A stretch of DNA of 23,943 bases from Balamuthia mandrillaris (taxonomy: Eukaryota; Discosea; Longamoebia; Balamuthiidae): NCBI GenBank assembly GCA_031835245.1, contig JAVKOQ010000613.1:1-23943 (forward strand), given 5' to 3'. The translations under genes were made by a program, and so were the position numbers. This document shows, piece by piece, positions 1 through 9,219 of the stretch; within the stretch, counting starts at the first letter, position 1, and the number at the start of each line of letters is the position of its first letter. The notes under the pieces are model-generated. The model was not told the origin of the DNA. It did no database searches and saw nothing but the letters and a program-made list of their open reading frames with translations.

Positions 1-8
1 AAATGGTA

Positions 9-87
9 GATATCCCACCCCACGACCATAAACTTCCCACCCCCCCGATAAAAATTCCACCCCTCAGGTAAAAGTCCCAACCTATTA
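9..87 (+). repeat. Left terminal inverted repeat of the MULE, 20-bp units
   Basis: Three full units and a partial one follow each other: 9-27 (partial), 28-47, 48-67 and 68-87. The consensus is roughly RTAAAMKTCCCACCCC followed by four variable bases. The last unit ends in CAACCTATTA (78-87), whose exact reverse complement lies at 3592-3601 at the inner edge of the right repeat. Tandem units in the ends could be repeated transposase-binding sites, which is inference. Confidence 0.8.
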
Positions 88-149
88 GGGTGACATGAAT
101 TATGAGTAACTCTATCGTTACATTGCTACTGTGTTTCTCTTTGCTTGGC

Positions 150-226
150 GAGAGGAATAACCGTTGTAAAAGAAACTGTCAGGAATTGAAAGCATGCTGT
201 ATCCTTGGTCAACGGTTATTCCTCTC
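150..226. repeat. Perfect 17-bp inverted repeat upstream of the transposase
   Basis: GAGAGGAATAACCGTTG at 150-166 is matched by its exact reverse complement at 210-226, with 43 nt between. The spacer includes the palindrome AGCATGCT (191-198). It lies inside the element, between the left terminal repeat and the transposase start, so it may be a cis-acting site or form a hairpin in the 5' leader. The sequence shows the repeat only; the role is unknown. Confidence 0.75.
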
Positions 227-420
227 ACCATTCTTGCCCGCCATACTTTTCTTTTTGTTCCCGCCTTTTTTTTCAATAACGTTACCGTTACTTTTTCTTG
301 GGTTGTAACAAGGTCTTCTTCTTTAACTTTTTTCTTTCAACTAGAAACAGCTACACACAACCATCACACACCTTTTTTGTTTGTTTGGCTTTTTGTTTTT
401 TCCTTTTTTTTTTTCTCATT

Positions 421-2955
421 ATGGAAGCGAATAAAAAAAGATTTGCCGAGATTTACGGGTGGATTTTTGAACGAAAGGTTCCATTGCAGCAGCTTTCACG
501 GTTGTACAATGGTGGAGAGGATGCTCCGACCTTTTATCGAGTCCAATGGAGATCAACTCGTGGGCTTACAAAGCGAACAGGAGTGAAGGTGCTTAGTAAT
601 CCGCGGACCACCCTTGAAGGAGTGAAAGTGTTGGTGGCGCCTAAAGTCAAGAAGGTGAAGAATGGGGTCCTTGAGGTTGCACTCAGCGAGAATCTTCACT
701 GCTCTGGCGGCTTTGCCTGTGCTCCTCCTGCAAGAGGAAAGAAGAACAAAAAACTAAAGGACTGTGAAGTACAAAGCCGTTGGGTGGTGTTTAGAGATGA
801 GCTAAACACGGCCTACATCTACATCCAGAAGGAAGCCCAAAGCCACGGACCTGGGTTTTGCGCGCCTTCCGCTTTGCCTATGACACCTGCGCTTCGGCAG
901 TGGCTCCGCCAGATGGATGGGCAAGGAACAAAAGAAGACGGAATGAATGGGAGAGGAGGAGCAATGCCGGCGCACGAGCTGCAACGAATGTTGCTGGGGG
1001 GCGCTTGTGAGCTGGTCAAGGATGCTCGGGATGTACCCACTGTGCAGGAGATTGCCACTGTAATCCACAACGGAAGGAAAAAACTGCGAATCGGCAAGAA
1101 AGGGCAAACCAGAGCAGAAGCCCTCCAAGAGGCCTTGAATCGGCCAGAACTGGCTTCTACTATCCTTTTCCCACCTTTGGAGAGCCGTGAAACGTACATC
1201 CTTGATCGCACGGCGGCCCGTCGGCCATGGATGATTTTTCTGATCGCGCCTTATGCAGTCACTGTGCTTCAGCGATGGGGTAAGGATGTAGTCGGCCTGG
1301 ACAGCATCTACAAGCTATCCAAGTCACATCACCCCGTTTGGGCACTGGTGGTGCTAGATGACTTGGGACGGAGCTGGCCTGTTGCCTTCGCTGTTGCTAG
1401 CAAGGAACGAGCAGCAGTTGTGCGCTTTTTCCTTTCGTCTGTTCGTCACTTTTTTGAGACACAGACGACAACGATCTACTCCCCAAAACCTACGTGGCAA
1501 CCCTTCGTAATGATCGACAAAGACAAGGTGGAGCGTAACGGGGCGACAAGTGCTGGCTTTCAGGTGGTGTTGTGTGACTTTCATGCACAACAACTGTGGA
1601 GAAAAAAAGTTGCGCAGTATGGTTTGTTCTCTCTCTTTCATGCATCTGCTCTCTCCCTCTCGTTGTTGCTCATACAAGTAGAAACTAACAATAATACCAA
1701 ACAACAAGGGAAGGATGATGGAAGTGTATTGGGTTTGTTAAAAAGACTGCAACATGCCATGACAGAAGATGCAGAGGAAGAAGCAACAAAAGTGTTGAAG
1801 AACTATTGCCAAAAAAAGAGGATTACCCGTTTTTGGCAGTACTTTGACAAGAACTGGCTTTCTCCTCCATGGGCATCAACGTGGAAAAGCATTGATCGTC
1901 CTGGGTACCGAGAGGGCTTGTGGAATACCAACAATGCAACAGAGACGATCTTTCGTAGCATTCTTCGTGATTTCCACTGCAAAGGCACCAAAGGGGATCA
2001 CAACTTGGTCTTAACGCTAGCAGACAATGTGTTTCGCCGCTACAATGTGGAGCTCAACCGCATCGATGTACTACAGCAACGCCCAAGCCTTGGTGTTTGC
2101 CGGCTTTGGAGGAGATATCAAGAGGGATTGCGGCTGGCACAGCACCAACAGAGTGAGAAACAGAAAGAAAAAGAAGAAATAGAGAATGGCAGCAAAAACG
2201 ATGACAACAACAACGCCAGAGAGGAAAAAGAGGTAGAAGAAGGATTGAACGCACATTTTGTAGAGCTTGCTGACGGCGTTTTCAAATGGAATGAGTACGA
2301 CGTGACTATAGAATTGCCTTCATGCACCTGTCCTTACTTTCGGTATTATGGTAGGAGGTGCAAACACGTTTTTGGACTTGCTGCTCATCTACAGAAAACA
2401 TTTTCAGATCAGAACCTTTTAGAGCTTGGGCTGAAAAGACAAACAAGACGCACCAACAGCAGCACCTCCCAAGTGGCAAGAATAGTTGAAGATGACATCG
2501 TTGAAGCAGATGATACTGACTCCCTGGAGCAACGTGTAGCGCCTGTTACCCTTGATGATGAAGATGTGGAAGGAGAGGAGGGAGATGAACAGGACGAGGA
2601 ACAGCAGGCGCTGCTACTGTTGGAGGAGCCATCGATGGATGAACTTGGTGAGGACGACGGCGGAGATCTTGAGGAAGAAACTTCTGAAGGAGAAGAACAC
2701 AACAATAAGAAAGAAGAGAAGGAGGAGAAGGAGGAGAAGGAGGAGGAGAAGGAAAAGGAGAAAGACAAACTGAATGCAAACAAAAATCAAGGAACAAAGC
2801 ATCAACATCCAGTGGAGCCAAAAATCGAGTACTCTAGCAAGGAAGAAGCAGAACAAGCAATCGCATATGCTACAGGGAAGTCATCACCTGGGAGGCCGCG
2901 CAATACAACAAAGAGGCCGAAAGTAGCAACCAACCTGCGACTCACAGAAGAATGA
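421..2955 (+). CDS. MULE-family transposase with SWIM zinc finger
   Basis: This 844-residue protein (from Met at 421) should catalyse cut-and-paste transposition in the nucleus. The frame is open further upstream to 298, but 421 is the first ATG before clearly protein-like sequence. The catalytic DDE triad can be placed: Asp294 in VVGLDSIYKLS, Asp366 in FVMIDKDK, then the CDFH element and Glu508 in NNATETIFRS, matching the MULE pattern. A SWIM zinc finger CxCx9CxH follows at Cys635, Cys637, Cys647 and His649. The C-terminus is very acidic (Glu/Lys runs) and ends with an AT-hook-like SPGRPRNTTKR. A 62-65 nt intron-like stretch (donor GTATGG at 1617, AG at 1678 or 1681) lies between the second Asp and Glu508, but removing it would shift the frame, so I read it as coding. 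Confidence 0.88.
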   Translation: MEANKKRFAEIYGWIFERKVPLQQLSRLYNGGEDAPTFYRVQWRSTRGLTKRTGVKVLSNPRTTLEGVKVLVAPKVKKVKNGVLEVALSENLHCSGGFACAPPARGKKNKKLKDCEVQSRWVVFRDELNTAYIYIQKEAQSHGPGFCAPSALPMTPALRQWLRQMDGQGTKEDGMNGRGGAMPAHELQRMLLGGACELVKDARDVPTVQEIATVIHNGRKKLRIGKKGQTRAEALQEALNRPELASTILFPPLESRETYILDRTAARRPWMIFLIAPYAVTVLQRWGKDVVGLDSIYKLSKSHHPVWALVVLDDLGRSWPVAFAVASKERAAVVRFFLSSVRHFFETQTTTIYSPKPTWQPFVMIDKDKVERNGATSAGFQVVLCDFHAQQLWRKKVAQYGLFSLFHASALSLSLLLIQVETNNNTKQQGKDDGSVLGLLKRLQHAMTEDAEEEATKVLKNYCQKKRITRFWQYFDKNWLSPPWASTWKSIDRPGYREGLWNTNNATETIFRSILRDFHCKGTKGDHNLVLTLADNVFRRYNVELNRIDVLQQRPSLGVCRLWRRYQEGLRLAQHQQSEKQKEKEEIENGSKNDDNNNAREEKEVEEGLNAHFVELADGVFKWNEYDVTIELPSCTCPYFRYYGRRCKHVFGLAAHLQKTFSDQNLLELGLKRQTRRTNSSTSQVARIVEDDIVEADDTDSLEQRVAPVTLDDEDVEGEEGDEQDEEQQALLLLEEPSMDELGEDDGGDLEEETSEGEEHNNKKEEKEEKEEKEEEKEKEKDKLNANKNQGTKHQHPVEPKIEYSSKEEAEQAIAYATGKSSPGRPRNTTKRPKVATNLRLTEE

Positions 2956-3021
2956 TTGCTTGAATTAAGTTAGTATCTCTTTTTTTTAAACAAAATCTCT
3001 CCCTCCTTTCCTACTTTTAGC

Positions 3022-3453
3022 TAACACCTCACACAAACACCAGAAACCGAACGTACCTTTCAATCAAATTTAACAAAACCTGAAACAACAAAGAAAAAGG
3101 CAGCGGCGGTGGCGGCGGCTGCACCAAAAAAACAACAAAATCAAAAAACAAAAACGCAAAGTGGTATGTTTGTCACTTTTTGTATCAAGCAGATTCTTTT
3201 TCTGAAGTTGATTTTTGTCATTTTTGAAGAGTGCAAAGCAAAGCGTACCTCTCAATGGCAAAAGAACTGTAAAACGGAAGAGATCTATGGCGTCGCACCC
3301 GTGGTGAACTACCAGGATCCCCGAGTGGACAAAAGGAAGCCTCTCTCTCCAAAACGACAACTGAAGCCCAACCCACGGTACCAGAAAACACAGGTCGTGA
3401 AGCTCCTCTCTCCTCAAAAAAAGAACAGAACGAAGAAAAGGTGCCCAGCGTGA
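3022..3453 (+). other. Open basic stretch near the 3' end of the MULE, possible exon
   Basis: From 3025 to the stop at 3451-3453 one frame is open but has no ATG near its beginning. It encodes a Thr/Lys/Ala-rich then strongly basic sequence (for example PETTKKKAAAV and KKQQNQKTKTQ). It follows a pyrimidine-rich CTACTTTTAG at about 3011-3020 that looks like a splice acceptor, and contains a possible intron (GTATGT at 3164 to AG at 3231). It could be an alternative terminal exon of the transposase, a second small gene of the element, or low-complexity noise. I do not recognise a domain. An AATAAA at 3506-3511 could end a transcript here. Confidence 0.3.
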
Positions 3454-3591
3454 CAAAGAAAAGACTGGCCAAAAGAACAAAACGAAAAAAAAAAGCCCCC
3501 TAAAAAATAAATTTTTGATTTTTCTGATCCCTTTTCTCCACTCTCTAAAATAATGGCCAGCGCACGCTTTGGTGGCAAAATAGCACAAAAA

Positions 3592-3704
3592 TAATAGGTT
3601 GTTATAAATACATATTAGGGTGGGTAAATTACCTGTGGGGGGGGACGTTTACCGAAGGGGTGGGACTTTTAGCGTTGTGGGGTGGGACGTTTACCCGATT
3701 CCTA
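3592..3704 (-). repeat. Right terminal inverted repeat of the MULE, 20-21-bp units
   Basis: Read on the minus strand, units of 20-21 bp at 3674-3694, 3653-3673 and 3633-3652 match the left-end consensus (GTAAACGTCCCACCCC-like). A diverged fourth unit is near 3615-3632, and the inner block 3592-3601 is the reverse complement of 78-87. The left and right ends share the unit but not the base-by-base order, as expected when tandem units drift or slip. Confidence 0.78.
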
Positions 3705-3710
3705 AAATGG

Positions 3711-3895
3711 GCGAGACCGAATGGATGCCTTGGAACGAGATGACCTGTTCCGATGTTGCCTTGCTCATTGCTGCCTCCGTGGAACCTTGCCCATTCCAGC
3801 GCCTCCCGTTGGCTCAACTTGGCTGCATAGGTGCATGTGGTTTCAGCCCAAGGGGATCCGTTGAATTGCGGAAGGGATGATCTTCGGGACGACAT
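3711..3895. other. Open stretch at the transposon edge, possibly part of an interrupted gene
   Basis: Immediately outside the right end of the MULE both strands are open. The plus strand reads MGETEWMPWNEMTCSDV onward to a stop at about 3878. The minus strand starts with ATG at 3895 (MSSRRSSLPQFNGSPW) and runs without stop into the terminal repeat. GC content is higher than in the flanks, as in local exons. One of these could be an exon of a host gene split by the insertion, whose other half would lie left of the window. I recognise no family, so function is unknown. Confidence 0.25.
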
Positions 3896-3950
3896 GATAA
3901 GATATCCATGTCGTCCCGATTTTTAATTCTTCATTCACCATGACGACATG
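3885..3950. promoter_or_regulatory. 12-bp perfect hairpin with three GACGACATG copies upstream of the acylase gene
   Basis: CGGGACGACATG (3885-3896) pairs exactly with CATGTCGTCCCG (3907-3918) around a 10-nt loop. The motif GACGACATG occurs at 3888-3896 (+), 3907-3915 (-) and 3942-3950 (+). It ends about 70 bp before the chosen acylase start, so it could be a palindromic transcription-factor site or a structure in the 5' leader. A related TGTCGTC occurs at 8095-8101, just before the next gene. The regulatory role is inference. Confidence 0.4.
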
Positions 3951-3989
3951 ATATTCCTAGCCAAACATAAAAAAAAAGAGTCACCAAAG

Positions 3990-4944
3990 ATGAAGACCGA
4001 GGAGGCGGAGGAGGGTGGCGCCCTTTATGTAGAGGACTCCTCCTTGGGGGTGCAGCGAATGGACGACTTTCAAGAAGAAGACGAACCAACGCATCACCAA
4101 CAACGACAACCTTTCCAACTGAGTCCAACTCCAGCAAAAAGCTCGCTTGTGCCACAAGGACCGCTACTTTTGTTCTACAGCCTTTTCACTCTGTTGGCGC
4201 TCCTCTCGATGTTGATCGAGTCCGCTTTGTTCCTGCGGTACGTTGCGTGGTCCTCTTGGGGCCTTGTTCGGTGTGAGCCTTTGTCCAGGGTTGCGGCGCT
4301 GGCGGCTGGCCTCACCGCTCTCGTTCTGCTTGCTCTTCTCCTTTGGTGGTTGTGGAGAGAGCTCAAGCATCAAAATGGGGTGATGGGCTTTTTGCTTTTG
4401 CGCGTTTGGAAAGGAGGAAGCACAAGGGAGCGCTTCTTGCTTGCTTTCAACACGGTAGAAGAAGGCGAAGAGGACGAACGCACGATAGAGATGCACACTT
4501 TTGGTTCACCTCCTCTACGGCAGCAAGAACAAGAGCTCCTCCTTTCCTCTTCTTCTTCTTCTTCTTCTTCTTCTTCCTTTCATTTGCTCGAAGAGAAAGA
4601 GCAGAGCTCAAGCAAACAGAGACAAAGTTGCTCGCTCGCTGTCGTAGCATCGTCCAAGCGGCTGTGCAGCCTTTGGTGCGCCTCGATGACGGTGGCGGTG
4701 ACCATGAGCCTCCTTCTGCTGGTGGTCCTGTCGGCTTTGCTTTACCTTCACGCCAACACTCTTCCCGACAGGATAGAAGGGCGGTGGCACCTTCCTGGTT
4801 TGCTTCATCCAGATGGGGTTACTGTGGAGCGAGAGCCAAATGGCATGATTCACATTTTCGCTCAGAACGTGCACGACGGGTTGTTTGCTCAAGGAGTGGT
4901 ATGTTGTCACTCTTTTTTAGGATCTCTTTTTCCTATTCTCTTGT

Positions 4945-4984
<40 letters not shown>

Positions 4985-7751
4985 TGTTCTCTATTCTCTT
5001 GCCTTTCTTCTTCTCGCCTCTTTATTTAATGTTTCGCTTCTTGCTTCTCTGTTCTCTCCTGTCTAACTATCTTGCTTTCCATGTTCAAAGGTAACGGCTC
5101 AGGAAAGACTGTGGCAGATGGAATTTCAGCGGAGGGTTGCTAGCGGTCGGCTCTCCGAGGTAGTTGGTGCAGACGGCGTATTTTTGGATAAGTGGTTCCG
5201 TGGGTTGGGAGTGTACAAGGCTGCAAAGGAGGCTTATGACGCAATGGACCCTTCCTCTCCTACTCGCTTGGCAGTGGATGCCTATTGTGAGGTATCTCAA
5301 CGTTTTCTTCTCCTCTTTCATCCCTTCCTCCCGGTGCCTTTGCTTCCTTTAAGTCTTTCGGTGCAAAATGAAATTGCGATTAAAATAATTATACAACCCA
5401 GGGTATAAATAGCTATCTAGCAACCAATCCGCCACTGCCACTCGAGTTCGTCTTACTGCAGCACGAACCAGAGGACTGGCAGCCAGAAGACATTCTAGTG
5501 TGGGCCAAGATGATGTCCTTCGACCTCGCCATGAATTTCTTCCAAGAACTGGATAGATACGTGCTGCATGAGGAGGATGGAATCTCTCATGAAAGAATAT
5601 CCCAACTTTGGCCGCCATATCCAAAAGATGGCATCGTCATTGTTCGCTCAGACGAACTCATTTCTCCTGCTAATACTTCTTCGTCGTCATCCAAAGCTCG
5701 AACAAATAAACAACGGATATCAACCCAGCACAATAACAATGACAAGCCCAGTTCATCATCAACAATACCGAACAAGCTAAACGAGACACACATGCAAAAA
5801 CCAACTCTATTCTCTCGCTTTCCTCATTTGAAACAGTTAGTACGCAGATGGTATCATCCGCGCGCTTCCAACAATTGGGTGCTCCACGGCTCCAGAACAG
5901 CTTCAGGAAAGCCCATTCTTACCAACGATCCTCACCTTCCTCTCATGACGCCCTCTCTCTGGATGCTCATCCACCTACACAGCCCCGAACTTAGCGTGAT
6001 TGGAGCTTCGTTGGCTGGCGTTCCTGGTCTCATCCTCGGGCGCAATCAACACATTGCTTGGGGCATCACCAATGTTGGAGCGGATGTGGAGGACGTTTAC
6101 ATTTTGGACGAAGAAGAAATATTAACGAAGGGATACTGGTTGCATGGCACATGGAGAGCTTATGAATATAAGAAGGAGGTCATTCGAGTGAAGGACAGCA
6201 AGGATGTGACGTTTGAGTACAGAACTATGGCGGTCGGCCCTGTTTTTACGGACTTTATGCCCCCTGAGATCTACTCTTTTAAACGAACTCCTCCGGCCAT
6301 GGCTTTACGCTGGGTTGCCCTTAATAGCACTGATACAAGGCAAGAGTAACCCTCTCTCCCTCTCTCCTTCTATTTTTCTCTGATATTGGCTTCTTGCGCC
6401 TTCAGCATGGAAGCTTTCTGGGGAATAAACACGGCCACAAATTGGAAAGAGTTTCGTGAGAGCTTACAAAAACTTGTAGTACCTTCTTCCAATCTCGTCT
6501 ATGCCGATCGAGAAGGCAACATCGGATACCAATGCACTGGAGTTATACCCATTCGCCCTAAAAACAACTCTGGAATCTATCCTCAACGCAGCAACACTTC
6601 ACTCTCGAAATGGGTAGGCTATATTCCGTTCGATGAACTTCCTGCTGTACTCAATCCCAAAGATGGTTTCGTCGTCAGCGCCAACAACAAAGTTACAGAT
6701 GATGATTATCCGCATCTTATTCTTGCTGATCCTGATTGGGAGCCAATTTATAGGTTTGGTTTCTCTCTTTCTAGCTCTCTCTCTCTCTCTCTCTCAATAA
6801 TTCCTGCTCTTTGTTTCTCCTTTCGTTGGTATTTGTGTTATCGTCATTCTCCTCCTTCTCTTTCATACCACTTTCACAACATTAACTCTTTTTAAAGAGC
6901 ACAACGCATCAAAGACTTGATAGTCTCTGAATCGAAACACACGAGAGAGAGCATGAAACGAATGCTAGCAGATACAGTAACCCTTCTACATTCCCAAATG
7001 ACGCCGCTTATTCGTAGAATGACGTTTGATAGTACCAACACATCTCGTGGTATGCTTTACTCTCACTGGCAGCAAAGATTGTTGGAGTGGAATGGAGATG
7101 CAGCGGTCGATTCATATGAAGCTCGAGTTTTTGAAACTTGGTAACTTATTCTTTTTCACTGCTTTTTATCGTTCTTTATTTCTGTCGTTTATTGTTCTTT
7201 ATCAAAATAGGTTTAGAGAACTCCGAACTTTGGCTGGCAAAGAAACAGGAACGGGTTACTGGAGCAACCCAACCTACCTCATAAACGTTTTCTTAGAAAG
7301 CTCTTCCCCTGATCCAAATTGTCTTTTTCCTACTGATGCTCCTCCTGCACATACGTCCTCCTCATCACCATCACCTTCTCCACCTTCTTCTCCTTTTTCT
7401 CTCAAAGACGAATTAAGGAAAGACGATGCATGTACAAAGTTTGCGGAAGATAAGTTCGTTGAGACCATCGACTTCCTCATCCCTTCTTCCTCTTCTTCTT
7501 CTCAACCAAACGGCGCTTGGGGAGAAGTTCACCCGGTCATCTTTGAGCATCAACTGCTTCAAGACACTCCCCTGGGATGTCTATTCCGAAGGGAGAGAAA
7601 GAGAGGAGGAGATGAGTACACGATCGATGTTGGCGGGTGGGGCTTTGACGGCAACAAGGAGCGCGGCATTCGTGCAGGTTTTCCAATGACCGATGGCCCC
7701 TCTTACAGACAGGTACATTTCTCTCCCTCTCTTTCTCTTCATCTTTTTGCC

Positions 7752-7800
<49 letters not shown>

Positions 7801-7993
7801 CTTTTGTTTGAAATAGATAGTGGACATGGAGGATGTGGAATCCTCTTTGTTCATTCATCCGATGGGCCAATCGGGCAACCTCTATTCCTCTCACTACGAC
7901 GACTACCTCGACATGTGGAACAGCGTCGAGTTCATTCCTATGAGGACAAAGGATTATCCTGTCCGCCATTCCCTTCATCTTGTGCCTTCATAA
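3990..7993 (+). CDS. Membrane-anchored penicillin acylase family (Ntn, peptidase S45) hydrolase
   Basis: Seven exons: 3990-4898, 5091-5291, 5402-6345, 6406-6753, 6898-7140, 7211-7712 and 7817-7993. All junctions keep frame and family motifs, giving 1107 residues. Family members hydrolyse amide bonds (penicillins, N-acyl homoserine lactones, acyl-amino acids); the substrate here is unknown. The N-terminus has three hydrophobic segments (residues ~51-80, ~95-122, ~230-256), with an 11-Ser run between. The acylase domain follows: VTAQERLWQMEFQRR, GRLSEVVG, then the predicted autocatalytic nucleophile Ser526 in ASNNWVLHGSRTASGKP, TNDPHLP, YADREGNIGYQ, and the C-terminal HPMGQSGNLYSSHYDD. A Ser/Asn-rich insert precedes Ser526 where the spacer peptide is expected, and a Ser/Pro-rich insert lies in exon 6. 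The upstream in-frame ATG at 3948 is an alternative start (+14 residues). The family call is very secure; membrane topology is inferred. Confidence 0.92.
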
Positions 7994-8137
7994 CTGAAAA
8001 AAAAAAAAACAAAAAACAAAAAAATTTCTAGATATTAGGTTGTTTGTGTAGTATTCAATCTAATAGGTTACGTAATTGATGTCGACATCTTTCGTGTCGT
8101 CGCGAATAAAAACTGGGAAGAAAGAAAAAAGCAAAAG
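7994..8137 (+). promoter_or_regulatory. Short spacer between acylase and PPR genes
   Basis: These 144 bp must hold the acylase 3' end and the PPR promoter. The visible structure is the 12-bp palindrome GATGTCGACATC at 8078-8089 and a nearby TGTCGTC (8095-8101), similar to the repeated motif before the acylase gene. There is no clear TATA box or AATAAA. Confidence 0.3.
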
Positions 8138-9188
8138 ATGAGCAGCTGCCGGCGCGTCCCTTCTCTTCGCTTCCGAACGCCAGAGTGGACCCCATGGAGG
8201 CCGCTGCCGCGCAACCCTGCGGTAGCGCGGTGGTGTGAGCGGACCCCGAGAGCTTCCGTTCACGTCGCACCGTTTCATCCTCCGTTCTTCTCGCTGCGCG
8301 GCGGCCTTTCTCCTCTCACTCCCTCCTCTCTGTTTTATTCCTCCACAGCCCCCACCATGGGAGAGAGAGCGAGTGACTTTGATCCAAGCAGAGGTACCGT
8401 GCCTGCATGACCATGTTGTCATCATGATGCTGTTTCGCTCACTCCCCGACAAAATCAAAAAAAAAAAACGAACAGTAGGAGAAGCAGGAGGAGAGCTGAG
8501 GATCGTCTCTTTGGCGATGCAAGGCAAGTTGGAAGAAGCCATGCAGCTCTGCGAGAGACTTTGCGAGGCCCATCAGCCCCTCCAACAGTCCACCTTCTGC
8601 TCGCTGATCGACGCCTGCGCTGAGGGCCAGCGCCTGGACCGCTGCTTCCAGGTCTTCATCTGGATGCAAACCAACAACTATGAGCCTGGAGGGTTGGTCA
8701 TGGACGCCCTCCTGCGAGCCTGCGTTCAGAACGAGGAGATGACTCCCGTGAGATACATCCTGGAGGCCATGCGCAACAACCCTGCTGTCCTGGTGCCTCC
8801 CTCCTCTCACCTCATAAGGGAGCTCATTCGGGTCAGCTCCGAGACGGAGCCCTTGGAGGCCACAGCGGAGCTCATCAAGGCCCTGGTGCCTTGGCTGGCG
8901 GACAAGACGCACAATCACGACATCAAGGATTTGCTGCAGCCCTTTTTGCAGAAGTGCGTCCGCGGCGGCGAGCGAATGGGGCAGCGGAACGACGAGAGGA
9001 TGAGAAAGAAGCGGCTGGACCTGGTGCATGATGTGGCAGAAGCGGTGTTGCAGGTCACCAGCCCGGGGGAGAGGAATCATGTGATGTCGCGGCTGTTGTT
9101 GGATAGTTATGCCTCTGCTAACGAGCCTAGAAAAGGGTTGCTCTTCCTCCAAAAGGAACTGGCTGCTCGTCCTTCGCCTCTATTATCC

Positions 9189-9219
<31 letters not shown>

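Larger units (their letters stand above)
7..3704 (+). mobile_element. Mutator-like DNA transposon (MULE) with SWIM-type transposase
   Basis: The element is bounded by imperfect inverted repeats made of ~20-bp GC-skewed units (left 9-87, right 3592-3704) and carries one long transposase frame (421-2955). Both proposed tips start with TAG when read inward. The hexamer AAATGG lies just outside both proposed ends (1-6 and 3705-3710), so it may be the visible part of a target-site duplication; MULEs usually make 8-11 bp, and the left copy is cut by the window start. The transposase is open from end to end, so the element may be fairly recent. The outer boundaries are inferred from the repeats and could be off by several bases. 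It lies about 280 bp upstream of the acylase gene. Confidence 0.8.

Noticed and set aside
1617-1681. Intron inside the transposase
   Set aside because: It has GT and AG borders and a pyrimidine tract, but either acceptor would shift the frame, while the unspliced frame is open.
4343-5029. 228-codon plus frame overlapping acylase exon 1
   Set aside because: Out-of-frame shadow; the other frame has membrane helices and the acylase start. It also runs into intronic (TC)n.
8060-8542. 160-codon minus frame over the PPR promoter
   Set aside because: Arg-rich composition is antisense to the proposed presequence exon; no motif found.
8439-9152. 237-codon minus-strand open frame
   Set aside because: Antisense to the PPR gene; His/Leu/Gln-rich shadow of its codon bias with no recognisable domain.
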